DNA of 37,901 nucleotides from Bacteroidia bacterium (GTDB lineage Bacteria; Bacteroidota; Bacteroidia; Flavobacteriales_D; Crocinitomicaceae), in assembly GCA_030426825.1 (NCBI GenBank), contig JAUHXX010000003.1, forward strand, positions 1 through 37,901, given 5' to 3'. Made by a program: the position numbers and the translations under genes. The notes beneath the pieces were generated by a model. The model worked only from the letters and a program-made list of their open reading frames with translations. It was not told where the DNA came from and ran no database searches. Positions 35,095-37,901 of this stretch are shown here, piece after piece; the stretch's first letter is position 1; the number at the start of each line of letters is the position of its first letter.

Positions 35095-37515
35095 ATGTCA
35101 TTGTCTAAAGTTGTTTCATTATTCGCTTCACTATTTATCCTGTCAGTAGGTTCTGCACAAACCTTTACGGTTAAAGGAAATGCCTCTACCGAAGTTGAGC
35201 CTGTTCCATTCGCAAACATCTTGGTAAAATCAATAAAAGATTCGGCAGTAGTGAAGTTTGGTATCACTGATACTTTGGGCGACTTTACTATTTCAGGAAT
35301 TCCGAATGGAGACTATTTTATTCAAGCCTCTGCAGTGGGAATCACTAAATATGTGACAGAGAAATTTACGGTTAACGGAAAAGATGTGGAACTTGCACCT
35401 TTTCCCATGACACCGGACGATCAATTGGCTACCGTTCAGGTCGTAAAAATGAGGCCTATCATTGAAATTCACCCAGACAAAACGGTGTTTAACGTTGATA
35501 ATACTTTAAATGCTACAGGCTCAAACGGATTTGATTTATTGAGAAAAGCGCCAGGGGTAATAATTGACAACAGTAACAACATTATTGTTGAAGGCAAGGC
35601 TGGCGTTCAAGTTTATATTGATGGTAAACCATCCATTTTGGCAGGAGACGATTTAATCAACTTCTTAAAAACACTTCAAGCAGCAGATATTGATAACATA
35701 GAAATTATTACGCAACCCTCATCTAAATATGATGCAGCCGGTGGCGCAGGTATCATCAATATTATTTTGAAACGAGATAAAAAATTAGGAACAAACGGTA
35801 CCATAACGGCTGGATATGCATATGGGAAGAATCATCATGGAAATGGATCAATTTCACTGAATCATAGAAATAAAAAAGCCAACATCTATACATCTTATAG
35901 CAACAGTTTTGGTAAAAACTGGAACTTTTTCAATATGGAACGAACACAATTCGGATCTTTATATGATACCGAAACCATTAATAATAATTATACAGGATCT
36001 CATAACGGTAAAATAGGTGCAGACTGGTTTTTAAACCCAAAACACACCATAGGCGTCTTAGCATCTGGAAGCTACTTTGATTCAAGGGGTGAAGGCAATA
36101 CGGTAACGAATATTTTCACCAACACCTCTGATCAAACCCCAGCGCAAATATTAATTGCTGACAATTCGGGAACTGGTCTAAATTATAACGTTGCCGGAAA
36201 TGTCAATTACCAATTTACAGATACCTTAGGTCACGAATTTAGCATGGATGCCGATTACGCCATTTATAAACGTGAAGCTGATAATTATCAGCCCAATCTC
36301 TATTTAGACGGATCTACACAAGACACTTTATTCGAGAACAATTATCGAATGCTTACCCCTACCGATATTTCAATTTTTGCGGTAAAAGCTGATTATGCTC
36401 AAAACTTATGGAAAGGAAAATTAAGTGTCGGCGCAAAATTTTCACTTGTAAATACAGACAACACTTTTGAATTTTTTGATGTTCAAGATGGAGTTGAAAC
36501 CAAAAATGTAGATCGTTCCAATACCTTTTTATATCAAGAAAATATCAATGCTGCTTATCTAAACTACGCCAGGAAATTCGGCATGAAATGGAGCATTCAA
36601 GCTGGATTAAGAGCTGAGCACACCAGATCATTTGGTGATTTGAAAAGTACGCAATCCACAGCTGAAGACTCAGTAAGAAGAGAGTATATTAATTTGTTTC
36701 CAAGCGCTGGAATTACTTATATGCCGAATAGGAAACACATGTGGTCACTAACTTTTAGCAAAAGAATTCAACGACCTAATTACCAATCTTTAAATCCGTT
36801 CGTGAATCAATCAACAGAACTTTCATTTATGAAGGGGAATCCTTTTTTACAACCGCAATATGCCTACAACACCAAACTCTCGCATACGTTCAAATACAGA
36901 TTCACAACTTCGTTGAGTTACAGCTATACTGAAGATTTCTTTGCTCAGGTAACGGATACTTTAGGAGTTGATAAAAGCTTTTTAACTTCGTTAAACGTTG
37001 CTGATCAAAGCACCATCAATCTGGGATTAAGTCTACCGTTCACAATTAAACCTTGGTGGAATGTATACTTATCGGTGAACGCATTTTATTCATCATACTT
37101 AGCAAATGACCCTAAGTTTACGCCAATTACACAACAGACAGTAAGTTTCTATGGTCAAAACTCGTTTTTACTTCCAGGTGGATTCAAATTGGAATTATCA
37201 GGCTGGTTCTCTTCTCCTTCAGTATGGGGTGGAACTTATCGAACAAAGAGCATGGGCTCGTTTGATGCGGCAATTGAAAAGAAATTTTTGAATGATCGAC
37301 TATCATTGAGATTAGCTGGTTCTGACATCTTTTTCACCTCATTTTGGCAAGCAGATGCCGAATTTGGTGAAGTGGCATTTATTGGTTCTGGCGGATACGA
37401 AAGTCAACGCATTAAATTCAACCTGACTTATAATTTTGGTAATCGTGAGGTGAAGAAAACGCGTGATAGAAAAACCAGTTTAGAAGACGAGGACAAAAGA
37501 ACAGGAGGCGAATAG
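35095..37515 (+). CDS. TonB-dependent receptor / outer-membrane beta-barrel family protein with carboxypeptidase-regulatory-like N-terminus
   Basis: 'GNASTEVEPVPFANILVKSIKDSAVVKFGITDTLGDFTISGIPNGDYFIQASAVG'; plug-like 'GFDLLRKAPGVIIDNSNNIIVEGKAGVQVYIDGKPSIL...IEIITQPSSKYDAAGGAGIINIILKR'; long beta-barrel. Confidence 0.88.
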   Translation: MSLSKVVSLFASLFILSVGSAQTFTVKGNASTEVEPVPFANILVKSIKDSAVVKFGITDTLGDFTISGIPNGDYFIQASAVGITKYVTEKFTVNGKDVELAPFPMTPDDQLATVQVVKMRPIIEIHPDKTVFNVDNTLNATGSNGFDLLRKAPGVIIDNSNNIIVEGKAGVQVYIDGKPSILAGDDLINFLKTLQAADIDNIEIITQPSSKYDAAGGAGIINIILKRDKKLGTNGTITAGYAYGKNHHGNGSISLNHRNKKANIYTSYSNSFGKNWNFFNMERTQFGSLYDTETINNNYTGSHNGKIGADWFLNPKHTIGVLASGSYFDSRGEGNTVTNIFTNTSDQTPAQILIADNSGTGLNYNVAGNVNYQFTDTLGHEFSMDADYAIYKREADNYQPNLYLDGSTQDTLFENNYRMLTPTDISIFAVKADYAQNLWKGKLSVGAKFSLVNTDNTFEFFDVQDGVETKNVDRSNTFLYQENINAAYLNYARKFGMKWSIQAGLRAEHTRSFGDLKSTQSTAEDSVRREYINLFPSAGITYMPNRKHMWSLTFSKRIQRPNYQSLNPFVNQSTELSFMKGNPFLQPQYAYNTKLSHTFKYRFTTSLSYSYTEDFFAQVTDTLGVDKSFLTSLNVADQSTINLGLSLPFTIKPWWNVYLSVNAFYSSYLANDPKFTPITQQTVSFYGQNSFLLPGGFKLELSGWFSSPSVWGGTYRTKSMGSFDAAIEKKFLNDRLSLRLAGSDIFFTSFWQADAEFGEVAFIGSGGYESQRIKFNLTYNFGNREVKKTRDRKTSLEDEDKRTGGE

Positions 37516-37517
37516 TT

Positions 37518-37901
37518 TCAGTAATTTCTCGACTTGTAATCGTAGTACAAGTCGAAATAACTTTTCGTTTCTATAAGAACTAAACCACCTGTGGTGTCTC
37601 CATATTTAGCAGGGATACCGCCATAATAGATCTCGGCACTTTGGAATGAAGATTTAGGGATTTCTGTTGAACCTATGATTTTAACGCCATCAATAAACAC
37701 CTCAACATCTCCCCTTCTTGAACCTCTTACCAGCTCGGTCTCTTGAAAGTCTACCATTAAAATTCCAGTGGTTCGATCAGGCCCAACCAACTGTCGTAAA
37801 GGACTTTCATAAAACTCACTGACTCCGATAAAATCCTTTTTAAAGGGATGATTGAGATCATTATCATAATAGATTGGAGGAGGCCAACATCCTAAATCGC
37901 A
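37518..37901 (-). CDS. TonB-receptor plug-like protein lacking a following barrel, 5' end outside window
   Basis: The minus-strand frame is open to the window edge (upstream of the TTG 37790 it reads CDLGCWPPPIYYDNDLNHPFKKDFIGVSEFYESPLRQ). 'VEVFIDGVKIIGSTEIPKSSFQSAEIYYGGIPAKYGDTTGGLVLIETK' is plug-like; a stop follows 16 aa after 'LVLIETK' (SYFDLYYDYKSRNY*). Confidence 0.6.
   Translation of the reverse strand, partial: CDLGCWPPPIYYDNDLNHPFKKDFIGVSEFYESPLRQLVGPDRTTGILMVDFQETELVRGSRRGDVEVFIDGVKIIGSTEIPKSSFQSAEIYYGGIPAKYGDTTGGLVLIETKSYFDLYYDYKSRNY
37529..37555. repeat. Perfect inverted repeat (possible terminator hairpin inside a 3' coding end)
   Basis: tcgacttgta (37529-37538) / tacaagtcga (37546-37555), 7-nt loop; lies in the last codons of the minus-strand CDS ending at 37518. 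Confidence 0.5.

Overview
AT-rich chromosomal segment from a Bacteroidota/Flavobacteriia-like genome (inferred from type IX secretion C-terminal domains, TonB receptors, HU-CCDC81/SPOR and SprB-type repeats). It is mostly dense, ordinary coding sequence: a TerB/DnaJ protein (cut by the left edge), an archaeal-type GAPDH-like gene coupled to a sugar transferase, galE, a YceI-like lipoprotein, BrkB/YihY, bestrophin-like, a MORN/YwqK-repeat protein, LysE, exodeoxyribonuclease III, radA, recO, an M43 metalloprotease, a TylF-like methyltransferase, an SBP-sensing histidine kinase, a C1 peptidase, an HU/SPOR protein, two TonB-dependent receptors and a partial plug-like gene at the right edge. The centre (about 12.1-23.6 kb) is a type IX secretion block: two tandem paralogous SprB-repeat cell-surface proteins followed by a PorZ-like component and recO. 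The strongest anomaly is the second adhesin gene (15749-21161). It carries exact 711-bp super-repeats and is broken by what looks like a ~47-nt out-of-frame deletion at a TATGT microhomology, which separates the repeats from the T9SS sorting domain. Other points are non-ATG starts (the sugar transferase has no ATG/GTG/TTG start covering its conserved N-terminus; a TonB receptor signal peptide overlaps the recO 3' end), convergent genes whose stop codons abut or overlap, and the GAPDH-like/sugar-transferase pair. I saw no rRNA, tRNA, CRISPR array or transposon, and no clearly new defence or mobile system.
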